Below the pieces are notes generated by a model that saw only the letters and a program-made list of their open reading frames with translations, did no database searches and had not been told where the DNA came from. From Pseudomonas baltica (GTDB lineage Bacteria > Pseudomonadota > Gammaproteobacteria > Pseudomonadales > Pseudomonadaceae), in the NCBI RefSeq assembly GCF_031880315.1, contig NZ_CP134771.1:3312501-3376500 (forward strand): a DNA stretch of 64,000 nucleotides. The letters run 5' to 3'. This document shows positions 27,490 to 35,661 of the stretch, piece after piece. The translations under genes were made by a program, and so were the position numbers. How positions within the stretch are numbered: the stretch's first letter is position 1; the number at the start of each line of letters is the position of its first letter.

Positions 27490-29112
27490 TCAGGCTTCGT
27501 CTTCGACCCTCCGGCCGATCTTCTTGCGCCGGCCACGGGTCACCAGCTCGCTGAACTGGCGCGAATTGAGCGCCTGAGCGAACAACCAGCCCTGTCCGTA
27601 ATTGACCCCTTCGCTGCCCAGCAGAATCGCCTGGGCCTCGGACTCGATGCCCTCGGCGATCACCTTGAGGTCGAGCGCGTGGGCCATGCGAATGATGTGC
27701 GGTGCCACTCCACTGCTGGCGGCGTCATGGCCAAGGGCATCGATGAAGGCCTTGTCGATTTTCAGGCAATCCACCGGCAGCGTCTGCAGATAGGCCAGGC
27801 TGCAATAGCCCGTACCGAAGTCGTCGATCAATACCTGATGGCCCAGGTCGCGCAGGCTTTGCAGGTTTTCCCGCGCGGGCACTACGTCGATCAGGCCACG
27901 CTCGGTGACTTCGAACGCGATCTGGCGCGGCGACACCCGATACAGATCCAGCAACTGTCCCACCACCGTGCCAATGCGCGGCTCCATGACATCGCAGGCC
28001 GCCAGATTGACCGAAATATACAGGTGCGGATTGGCGCGCAGCACCTGGCCGAGCTGTTCGAGCAGCTGCTGGAGCACGAAGTCGGTGATCTCGCGAATCA
28101 ACCCGGTGTTCTCCGCCAACGGAATGAACAGGTCGGGGCTGGTCAGCGTGCCGTCTGGGCGCCGCCATCGCACCAGCGCCTCGGCACCCACGCAGCGGCG
28201 GCTGCTCAAATCGAAGATCGGCTGATACAGCACGCGTATCTCGCCACGGCGCAGGGCGCCCTGCAGCTCACCGTTCAGGGTGCGGCGCTGGCGCACCAGC
28301 ACCAACACCGACCAGCCGGAGAAGATGGCAATCAGCAAGCTCGCCGGGAACAACAGCCATAATGGCGAGTTGAGCCGGGCCATCAGGTTGATCCGTGGGG
28401 TGATCAATACCAGCTGGTAGTCCGGCGATTTGGTCGACATGCGATAGATCAGGCGGTCGGCGGTGATGGTCAGCGCGTCCCCCGAGCTGGGCGGCCAGTT
28501 GCGCGTCGGTGGCCAGACCTGCGGCGGGCCCAGCACCGGCACCGCACGCTGGCCTTTGTCGAGCAGCACCAGCAGGCTGCCGTTATCGGACAGATCGACG
28601 ACGTCGGTCAGATGCCCACGGGAGGTGGACACACGAAAATTGCCCCGTCCCAGCATCAGTGCCGCCAGGTTGTCGTTAGGCTCGGTCGAAGTGTTCAGCC
28701 AGTACTTGTAGGTGGGGCCCTCGATATCCGGGGGCCGATCCAGGTCGGCAGTGGCGCGACCCGGGCGACTGGAGCACGGTTGATTGCCGTTGACAAACGC
28801 CGCCTCGAACACGAAGCGATAGTCGAACCCGACCTGGTTGAGCGCCGCCAGCATGGGGGCGTCGCACTGGCGCGACGGCTGCGCCGCGAGTTGATCGACG
28901 CCTTCGCGCAACTGACCGAAGATCTGCTCCAGACGATCGAGGAAGCGTTCGCCGCGGGCGTTCATCTGCTCGGCTTCGCTTTGCTCCAACGCGTGCTTGA
29001 CCAGCATGTAGCTGCCTGCCGAGAGCAGCAGCGCCACTGCAATAGCCGTCAGCGTCGCCAGTATCCAGGGACGGCCCAAGTTGCTGCGCAGCGCTGCGGT
29101 GGCAAATAACAT
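27490..29112 (-). CDS. CSS-motif EAL-domain cyclic-di-GMP phosphodiesterase
   Basis: Protein of 540 residues. A helix (about 18-38) leads to a periplasmic CSS domain with C83 and the CSS motif at 113-115 (NQPCSS). A second helix is at 251-272, then a cytoplasmic EAL domain. The EAL residues are 311-313 (GAEALVRW). DDFGTGYCSLAYL and CLKIDKAF are catalytic-domain motifs, so hydrolysis of c-di-GMP is expected. In related enzymes such as PdeC the CSS cysteines form a DsbA/DsbB-dependent disulfide that limits activity. It sits between kinB and ampDh2, which I recall as adjacent in P. aeruginosa. Confidence 0.92.
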   Translation of the reverse strand: MLFATAALRSNLGRPWILATLTAIAVALLLSAGSYMLVKHALEQSEAEQMNARGERFLDRLEQIFGQLREGVDQLAAQPSRQCDAPMLAALNQVGFDYRFVFEAAFVNGNQPCSSRPGRATADLDRPPDIEGPTYKYWLNTSTEPNDNLAALMLGRGNFRVSTSRGHLTDVVDLSDNGSLLVLLDKGQRAVPVLGPPQVWPPTRNWPPSSGDALTITADRLIYRMSTKSPDYQLVLITPRINLMARLNSPLWLLFPASLLIAIFSGWSVLVLVRQRRTLNGELQGALRRGEIRVLYQPIFDLSSRRCVGAEALVRWRRPDGTLTSPDLFIPLAENTGLIREITDFVLQQLLEQLGQVLRANPHLYISVNLAACDVMEPRIGTVVGQLLDLYRVSPRQIAFEVTERGLIDVVPARENLQSLRDLGHQVLIDDFGTGYCSLAYLQTLPVDCLKIDKAFIDALGHDAASSGVAPHIIRMAHALDLKVIAEGIESEAQAILLGSEGVNYGQGWLFAQALNSRQFSELVTRGRRKKIGRRVEDEA

Positions 29113-29182
29113 TGACGTAGATCCAGTGGGTACACGGGGTGGCAGCGGGTCAGATATCAGCCGGTGGACGGCTCCCGGTATA

Positions 29183-29965
29183 TCACTTCATATTATTGAG
29201 CGCCTGCAGGATCGCGGCGCTTTGCGCATCGGCGCTGCCATCAAAACGCTCCGGACGATAATGCATCTGGAATGCGGCAATGACGTGGACAGTGGTGACA
29301 TCGAACTCGCCGGTTTGCGGGACCGCATAACCCAACTGCGCGAGCTGCTGCTGGAACCAGGTCGCGCTCGGCAGATTGACATCGAATCGAGCCTTGTAGC
29401 GGGCGACCTCGTTGGCGTCCGGCCAGATTCCGAAACCCTCCTGGGCCAGGCGTTTCCAAGGGAACAGCGGCCCTGGATCAAGTTTTCGCAGCGGCGCGAT
29501 ATCACTATGACCGACATAATTGCGCGGGTCGATCTTATATCGCGAACGAATGTCCTTGAGCAGGTAGATCAGCGAGTTGATCTGCCCCTCGGTGTAGGGG
29601 TACCAGACACGCCCGTTGGGGCCATCGGTATAGCCCGGGCTGACGATTTCGATGCCCAGCGAGCTGGAGTTGAGCCAGGTGCGGCCCGCCCACTCGCTTT
29701 CGCCGGCATGCCAGGCGCGCTGGTTTTCGTCCACCAACTGGTAGAGGGTCGGCGGGTTGTCGCCAATCAGGTAGTGGGCGCTGACTTCGCCGTGGGTCAG
29801 CAAGGCCAGTGAGCGGGGCAGGGATGCCGAGGTGTAGTGCATCACTACGAACTGGATGCGGCTGTCGTGGTTGGCCGAAGGGAAGCTCTTGTCGATCTTC
29901 GGTTCGCTGCTGCAGGCGGCGAGCAGGATCAACAGCGGGGCAGCGAAATAACGGAGTAGTTTCAA
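29183..29965 (-). CDS. ampDh2: Lipoprotein N-acetylmuramoyl-L-alanine amidase (AmpDh2-like)
   Basis: Amidase_2 family enzyme that removes peptides from murein fragments, anchored in the envelope. The TTG start at 29965 gives a 260-residue protein and a compact lipoprotein signal (KLLRYFAAPLLILLAACSS, lipobox LAAC), close to AmpDh2 length in P. aeruginosa. An ATG at 30004 would add 13 residues and lacks a ribosome site. Zinc ligands are likely H in VMHYTS, H in GHSDIAP and D in LDPGPLFPW. A C-terminal peptidoglycan-binding-1 domain follows (VPQTGEFDVTTVHVIAAFQ). The link to beta-lactamase control is known for the family, not shown here. Confidence 0.88.
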   Translation of the reverse strand: MKLLRYFAAPLLILLAACSSEPKIDKSFPSANHDSRIQFVVMHYTSASLPRSLALLTHGEVSAHYLIGDNPPTLYQLVDENQRAWHAGESEWAGRTWLNSSSLGIEIVSPGYTDGPNGRVWYPYTEGQINSLIYLLKDIRSRYKIDPRNYVGHSDIAPLRKLDPGPLFPWKRLAQEGFGIWPDANEVARYKARFDVNLPSATWFQQQLAQLGYAVPQTGEFDVTTVHVIAAFQMHYRPERFDGSADAQSAAILQALNNMK

Positions 29966-30073
29966 GGTGGCGGGACACGTGTGAAGTCGGCAATGCAATA
30001 TCATAACGTAAAGGTTATTGGAATTTCGTGATTTGGCAGGTGGGTTGAGCTTTGGATTTTGTGTGATGGCCGC

Positions 30074-30160
30074 CGGCCCCTTAGCGGGCAAGCCTTGCTC
30101 TTACAGGTGCTCGACTCGCGTCTTGCCCTGTGGGAGCAAGGCTTGCCCGCAAGGAGGCCA
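30074..30160. repeat. REP element pair
   Basis: GGCCCCTTAGCGGGCAAGCCTTGCTCTTACAGG faces CTGTGGGAGCAAGGCTTGCCCGC, an inverted pair in the spacer between ampDh2 and the cyclase gene. Confidence 0.8.
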
Positions 30161-30176
30161 GTGGAGGCACCGCAGT

Positions 30177-32288
30177 TCAGCCCGGCATCACCGTATTGCG
30201 TCCTGCCTCTTTGGCCTTGTAAAGCGCCTGGTCAGCACGCTTGAGTACGGCATCGGCGCGCTCATGGGGTTTGAACCCGCTGAAACCAATGGACGTGGTA
30301 ATGGTGACCCGCTGGCCCTTGAAGTGGAACGGGCAGGCTTCGATCGCCGCGCGCATGCTTTCGAGTACGGCGGCGCCATCCGCCTGGGCCGTGCGTGGCA
30401 TCGATACGACGAACTCTTCGCCACCGAAGCGGGCGATGAAATCACCCGGGCGCAGGCGTTTTTGCAACTGCGACGCGATGATTTTCAGCACTTTATCGCC
30501 GGCCAGGTGACCGTAACTGTCGTTGATGACCTTGAAGTGGTCGAGATCGACCATGGCCAGCATCAATGGATCGCCGGTTTCCTGCCACTGTGCGACTTCC
30601 TGTTCGAGCCGCTCGCTCCAGGCTGCGCGATTGGGCAGGCCGGTGAGCGGGTCGTTGAGGGCTTTCTGGCGTTGTTCTTCGAGGTGTTCGCGGTAGCCCA
30701 ACGCCTCGGTTTCCATGGTGCTGACCCGCTCGGCCAACGCTTGCAAGCGGCTCGCCACCTCCTGCTCGCGCAGGTCGCGCTGCTGCTGGTGCGCGTCGAG
30801 CGTGCCGAGCAAGCCTTCGAGTCGGCTGTCGAGGATGCCCTTGAGGCTGATGATGTCGGTGGCGCCAGCGACGCTGCTTTGCAAGCCGTCGACCTGTTCG
30901 CGCAGCTCGCTGTCCATCTCGCGCGCCACGTTATGGTTGTCGGCGTGACCGTCGCTGGCTTCGCGCAATTGGCTCTGGAAACCTTCGAGGCGGCGATTGA
31001 GCTCCTGCAGGTAGGTTTCGAATTCATGCTGGCCACTGTCATTGACCGCCAACATGAGCACAGCCAGATCGTCGAGAATCGGTAGCAGTTCGTACCAGTT
31101 GAGACCGTGTTCGAGGCGGCCTTTGAGACTGTCGGCCTGGGGCTGGTGACGCTCGGGGACGCTCAGGTCGTTGAGCAGGCCCAGCAAGGTGTCCTCGATA
31201 TGGGTAGCCACCGAGCTGTAGGACGGTTCGGGGGTGTCGGGCAGAGCGTAGAGAATATCCTCGGCCGGTGCGTGCGGGTCGATGGCGGCGAAGGCTTCGG
31301 CCATGACCGGGGGCAAAGGCAGGCTGTCGAGGAAGATCGGCAGCGGGGCGGGTTGGGGCGACGGTTCATCCGCATCGGCTTGATCGAGGGGCACGGAGGC
31401 GGCGGCGGGCTCACGGGTATCGGCATCGGCTTCGGCTTCGGCTTCGGCTTCGGCTTCGGCTTCAGCTTCAGCTTCAGGCTCGGGCGTTGCCGCAGGCGTG
31501 TCGAGTGCTTTTTGCGCTTCTTCCACAGACGCTGCTGGTGGTTCAACCTCTGCTTCGGGCGCTTTGAGAGGGGGTGGCGTCAACCGCTCTTCGGCGGGCA
31601 AGGCAGGCCGAACGGCCTCCGCCAGCGTTGGAGCCGGCACAACAGCGCTCGATTCGCCGACTTCATCGTCATGCTCGACGGGTGCCGGTAACGAACCGCC
31701 CACCGCCGCCGCGTGAGTCGTCTCGACCGCCGCGCCAGGCGCCTGCGCCTCTTGCACCTCGGGCTCCTTGCCGCCGAACAGCCGTTGCAACAAGCCAGGC
31801 CGAACGGGCTGCTCGGGCATCTCCAGCTGTGACAAGGCATCGCCCTGCAACTTGCTCAGCTCACCCAACAGCAACGGGATTTCCCGCGCCTGACCGGCAC
31901 GCTCATCAAGGCTTTTGGCAAACTTCTTCAGTGGCCGGCTGACATCGCGGCTCAGCGGTAGGGCCTGCAACTGAGTGACCAACGCCCCCAAGGCACTGCC
32001 GATCTGCTCTACACGCACCTCGCGGCGCTGCTCGGAATCAAGAACGGCCTTCTCCAGCCTCGGCAGCAGGCCCGCCAAGGCGGCATCCATGTCGTCGGTG
32101 CGCACGACCTCGCGCATTTCCTTCATACATTGGTCAACCACCTTGTCGCTGCCTTCGGCGGCCAGGGTACTGCGCACCAGGCCACGGCGCAGCAAGTCGA
32201 GACGGGCTTCCCAACGACGCTCAAGCTTCTCCTGGCGCTCCAGGCTCTTGAGGTATTTTTCTTTCCAGCGTTCGGATTCTTCGCTCAT
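30177..32288 (-). CDS. dgcH: GGDEF-domain diguanylate cyclase (DgcH-like)
   Basis: Cytoplasmic cyclase of 703 residues. A long N-terminal helical region precedes a low-complexity acidic linker made of Glu-Ala repeats (EAEAEAEAEA near residue 280), then coiled segments, then a C-terminal GGDEF domain from about 535. The active motif is GGEEF at 622-626, and RPGD five residues before it is an intact inhibitory I-site. It makes c-di-GMP. No membrane helix or sensory domain is recognisable. Neighbouring dsbA and cc4 give the same order as PA5487-PA5490. Confidence 0.92.
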   Translation of the reverse strand: MSEESERWKEKYLKSLERQEKLERRWEARLDLLRRGLVRSTLAAEGSDKVVDQCMKEMREVVRTDDMDAALAGLLPRLEKAVLDSEQRREVRVEQIGSALGALVTQLQALPLSRDVSRPLKKFAKSLDERAGQAREIPLLLGELSKLQGDALSQLEMPEQPVRPGLLQRLFGGKEPEVQEAQAPGAAVETTHAAAVGGSLPAPVEHDDEVGESSAVVPAPTLAEAVRPALPAEERLTPPPLKAPEAEVEPPAASVEEAQKALDTPAATPEPEAEAEAEAEAEAEAEADADTREPAAASVPLDQADADEPSPQPAPLPIFLDSLPLPPVMAEAFAAIDPHAPAEDILYALPDTPEPSYSSVATHIEDTLLGLLNDLSVPERHQPQADSLKGRLEHGLNWYELLPILDDLAVLMLAVNDSGQHEFETYLQELNRRLEGFQSQLREASDGHADNHNVAREMDSELREQVDGLQSSVAGATDIISLKGILDSRLEGLLGTLDAHQQQRDLREQEVASRLQALAERVSTMETEALGYREHLEEQRQKALNDPLTGLPNRAAWSERLEQEVAQWQETGDPLMLAMVDLDHFKVINDSYGHLAGDKVLKIIASQLQKRLRPGDFIARFGGEEFVVSMPRTAQADGAAVLESMRAAIEACPFHFKGQRVTITTSIGFSGFKPHERADAVLKRADQALYKAKEAGRNTVMPG
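31429..31478. repeat. Hexamer tandem repeat (GGCTTC)n inside dgcH
   Basis: About eight copies of GGCTTC/AGCTTC in a row encode the alternating Glu-Ala run on the minus strand. Slippage would add or drop whole codon pairs without a frameshift. Confidence 0.85.
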
Positions 32289-32436
32289 GCGGGTCTGCCA
32301 GAAAAACCGTTACCTGCTGGCAGAGGGGTCGCCGCTCCTGCAGAACGCAGGAGCGGCAAGACGCTCGAACTTCCAGCGCCACCACCGGGCTGGGGGCCCG
32401 GCGTCGTTGCTATGTACTAATACTGTAGCGCAGCTG

Positions 32437-33087
32437 TTACTGAGCGACCTTCATGGAGGCACGTTCTTTGGCGATCAGTTGATCGGCCACGTTCAATGCT
32501 TGCTCTTCACCGCCGGCACTGCCCACATCGAAACGGTACTTGCCGTTGACGATCATGGTCGGCACGCCAGAAATATTGTATTTCTTGGCCAAATCCTTGT
32601 ACTGGGTAATCTTGCCCTTCACCGCGAACGAATCGAAGGTCTCAAGGAACTGCTGCTTGTCGACACCTTGAGTAGCGACGAAATCAGCCATGGCCTCCTT
32701 GTCGGTCAGGCGCTTGCCTTCCTTCTGGATCGCATTGAATACGGCGGCATGCACCTTTTTCTCGACGCCCATGATATCGAGGGTGATGAACAGCTGGCCG
32801 TGGGCATCCCATGGGCCGCCGAACATGGCCGGAATGCGGATGAAGTGCACATCGGCAGGCAGTTTTTCAATCCAGGGATTGATCACCGGCTCGAACGCGA
32901 AACAGTGCGGGCAGCCGTACCAGAACATCTCGACCACTTCGATCTTGCCAGGTACTTGTACGGGCACCGGACTGTCCAACTGAACGTAGGTCTTGCCGGG
33001 CTCAAGCTGGACATTGTCGGCCGCCTGGGCAGTCAGGCCGAACAGGCTGACAACCATGAGGGCGGCGCTGAGAATCAGATTACGCAT
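32437..33087 (-). CDS. dsbA: Thiol:disulfide interchange protein DsbA
   Basis: Periplasmic oxidase of 216 residues. The signal peptide is RNLILSAALMVVSLFGLTAQA. The active site is C59-P-H-C62 in WYGCPHCF, with the cis-Pro loop GVPTMIVNG. It introduces disulfides into exported proteins and is re-oxidised by DsbB. CAGGAGTAACGC precedes the ATG. It is next to the cytochrome c4 gene, and the two are on one strand. Confidence 0.95.
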   Translation of the reverse strand: MRNLILSAALMVVSLFGLTAQAADNVQLEPGKTYVQLDSPVPVQVPGKIEVVEMFWYGCPHCFAFEPVINPWIEKLPADVHFIRIPAMFGGPWDAHGQLFITLDIMGVEKKVHAAVFNAIQKEGKRLTDKEAMADFVATQGVDKQQFLETFDSFAVKGKITQYKDLAKKYNISGVPTMIVNGKYRFDVGSAGGEEQALNVADQLIAKERASMKVAQ

Positions 33088-33324
33088 GCGTTACTCCTGT
33101 GCAAGATGGATCGCCATGAAACGACCAGCGTGAGACTGGCCACGGCAAGATTCAGTTCGGTAGTGTAACGGCAGTTGTTGGCAAAAAGGCCACCGGGCAC
33201 CCAGGTTTCTTTTCCATGACAGGGATTTCATCTCGATTAATCGTAACCAATCGTTAACAACTGCGAGAACCAACGCTGCAACTGCCATGACCCGCCATGC
33301 TGGCGCGGCTGCATTACCGCAGCG

Positions 33325-33930
33325 TTAACGCAGGCCTTGGATATAGGCCGCCAGCGCGGCGATATCGCTGTCCGTGAGCTTGCCTGCGACCGTGCGCATG
33401 GGCGCGGTATCGCCATCGTTGGCACGCGCACCACTGCGAAAGTTGGTCAACTGTTTGAGGGTGTAGGCGGCCTGCTGGCCGCTCAACTGCGGGAAGCCTG
33501 CGGCCGCCAGCCCCGCACCATCGGGGCCGTGGCAGGCGCTGCAAGCGGGCAGACCGGCCTCCAGGCGGCCGCCGTGATACAGCGCTGCGCCTTGGGCGGC
33601 GAGGGCGGGGTCGGTCACGCCGACATTGGCCGTTTTGCCTGCATAGAACGCGGCGATGTCGGCCAGATCCTGTGGAGCGAGATCGGTCAACTGCCCGGCC
33701 ATCTCCGGCACCGCGCGGTGCCCGGCCTGGATATCCAGCAGTTCCTTGAGCAGGTAACGCTCCCCTTGCCCGGCCAGCTTGGGGAAGATCGGCACCAGGC
33801 TGTTGCCATCCGGGCCGTGACAGGCGCCGCACACGGCCACCTTGGTCTGACCGGCAGCGGCATCGCCCGCAGCCTGGGCGACCACGCACCATCCCAGGCT
33901 CAACAGCAGGCACAGCATCCATCTGTTCAT
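33325..33930 (-). CDS. cc4: Cytochrome c4
   Basis: Di-haem c-type cytochrome of 201 residues. A signal peptide ending AQAAG is followed by two haem-binding CXXCH motifs, CGACH at 34-38 and CSACH near 136. Distal Met residues are plausible in the VPEMAGQL and MRTVAGKL stretches. Cytochrome c4 carries electrons between the bc1 complex and terminal oxidases in the periplasm. The order dsbA-cc4-engB matches other Pseudomonas. Confidence 0.94.
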   Translation of the reverse strand: MNRWMLCLLLSLGWCVVAQAAGDAAAGQTKVAVCGACHGPDGNSLVPIFPKLAGQGERYLLKELLDIQAGHRAVPEMAGQLTDLAPQDLADIAAFYAGKTANVGVTDPALAAQGAALYHGGRLEAGLPACSACHGPDGAGLAAAGFPQLSGQQAAYTLKQLTNFRSGARANDGDTAPMRTVAGKLTDSDIAALAAYIQGLR

Positions 33931-34109
33931 CCGTCGTTCTCACACAGCCAGGCCAGTCTTCAAGTATGTCACCGGTCATTTCTAGCGGGATAAAAGCCAC
34001 CACCGCGCGCGCAACGACCGCAGACAATCGGCGGCATTGTATACTGGCGCACCAGTAGCGGAACATCGCGCCCAATCGGGCCTCCCACCGCGCCCTCATC
34101 GGATATCAC

Positions 34110-34745
34110 ATGCACGTCAAGAACCCCATCCTCGGTCTGTGCCAGCAGGCTACTTTTTCCCTCAGCGCCGCCAAGGTCGACCAGTGCCCGGATGACGAGG
34201 GCTTTGAGGTCGCGTTCGCCGGCCGCTCCAATGCGGGTAAATCCAGCGCGCTGAATACCCTGACCCACGCCAGCCTGGCCCGCACCTCGAAAACCCCAGG
34301 TCGCACGCAACTGCTCAACTTTTTCCAGCTCGACGAGCAACGCCGGCTGGTCGACTTGCCCGGTTACGGCTACGCCAAGGTGCCGATCCCGCTCAAGCTG
34401 CACTGGCAGCGCCACCTGGAAGCCTATCTGGGCAGCCGCGAAAGCCTCAAGGGCTTGATCCTGATGATGGACATTCGCCATCCGATGACCGACTTCGACA
34501 TTCTCATGCTCGATTGGGCGGTCGCCAGCCACATGCCCATGCACATCCTGTTGACCAAGGCCGACAAGCTCACCTTCGGTGCGGCCAAGAACACCTTGCT
34601 CAAGGTGCAGAGCGAAATTCGCAAGGGCTGGGGCGATGCGGTGAGCATCCAGCTATTCTCCGCGCCCAAGCGCATGGGCCTCGAAGACGCTTACGCGGTC
34701 CTGGCCAACTGGATGGAACTGCCGGACAAAGTCGTCGAAGCGTGA
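34110..34745 (+). CDS. engB: Ribosome biogenesis GTPase EngB
   Basis: YihA/EngB GTPase of 211 residues needed for 50S assembly. G1 is GRSNAGKS (38-45), then G3 DLPGYG and G4 TKADKL. The N-terminus [17 protein letters not shown] is family-like. Divergent from cc4 with a 179-bp spacer, and convergent with the LysR gene, whose stop is 3 bp away. Confidence 0.95.
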   Translation: MHVKNPILGLCQQATFSLSAAKVDQCPDDEGFEVAFAGRSNAGKSSALNTLTHASLARTSKTPGRTQLLNFFQLDEQRRLVDLPGYGYAKVPIPLKLHWQRHLEAYLGSRESLKGLILMMDIRHPMTDFDILMLDWAVASHMPMHILLTKADKLTFGAAKNTLLKVQSEIRKGWGDAVSIQLFSAPKRMGLEDAYAVLANWMELPDKVVEA

Positions 34746-34748
34746 CGG

Positions 34749-35654
34749 CTAGGTCACCTTGACCTGCCGCGCCATATCGACAAAATTCAATACCACTGGG
34801 TTGCTCGCATCTCGGCCATGCACCAGAGTGATCGGCGCGATCAGTTTGGGCGTCGACTCCCTTAGCGAGCAATACACGACGCTCGCGCCGTGAAAGCCAC
34901 GCATCGACGCCGGCACCACCGAGATGCCGGCGCCCGCCGCGACCAGATTGATATTGGTCAGCATGCGCTCCACCTCGAACGCGATGCGCGGGCTGAAGCC
35001 AGCGTTCTCACAGGCCTGAATCAGATCGGCGTACAGCCCCGGAGCGCCATTGCGGCGCACCAGGATAAACGCTTCATCAGCCAGTTGCGCCAGGCTGAAG
35101 CCATCAGCCCCCTGTTGCTCCAGCAACGGGTGACCAACCGGCAGCACCAGCAGCATCTCTTCCTCTAACAGCGCATGAAACACCAGGTTCGGCGGACGTG
35201 CCACCGGCGCGCGCAGAAACCCGATATCGAGGCGCTGCTCTGCGAGCTCCGCGGTCAACTCCCGGGCATTGCCTTCGCTGAGCAGCAGGCTGACCCCAGG
35301 GTATTGCGCACGGTAAGCCCGCAGCAGCGATGGGATCGCCGGGTGGGCGGCGGCCGATGTGGTAAAGCCGACCTTGAGGCTGCCCGCGAAACCGGCGGCC
35401 GCCAGCGCGGCGTGGCGGCTGGCGTCTTCGACCCGATTGAGGATATCCCGCGCTTCGGCGAGAAAAACCTGACCGCCGGGGGTCAGGTCGACGCCCTTGG
35501 GATGACGCACGAACAACGCAAAGCCCAACTCCTGTTCCAGCGCACGGATCTGCTGGCTGAGTGGCGGCTGCTGCATGTTCAGGCGGGCCGCAGCGCGAGT
35601 GAAGTGGCGTTCCTCAGCGACCATGAGGAAGTAACGCAGGTGGCGAAGCTCCAT
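34749..35654 (-). CDS. LysR-family regulator (BenM/CatM-like)
   Basis: LysR-type regulator of 301 residues. The N-terminal helix-turn-helix reads LRHLRYFLMVAEERHFTRAA and PPLSQQIRALEQEL, a form common in the BenM/CatM group. The effector domain contains VGFTTSAAAHPAIPSLLRAY and LDIGFLRAPV. It starts 7 bp after the stop of the exported lyase homologue on the same strand, so they share an operon. It likely controls that gene. The effector is not visible. Confidence 0.88.
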   Translation of the reverse strand: MELRHLRYFLMVAEERHFTRAAARLNMQQPPLSQQIRALEQELGFALFVRHPKGVDLTPGGQVFLAEARDILNRVEDASRHAALAAAGFAGSLKVGFTTSAAAHPAIPSLLRAYRAQYPGVSLLLSEGNARELTAELAEQRLDIGFLRAPVARPPNLVFHALLEEEMLLVLPVGHPLLEQQGADGFSLAQLADEAFILVRRNGAPGLYADLIQACENAGFSPRIAFEVERMLTNINLVAAGAGISVVPASMRGFHGASVVYCSLRESTPKLIAPITLVHGRDASNPVVLNFVDMARQVKVT

Positions 35655-35661
35655 AAGTGGG

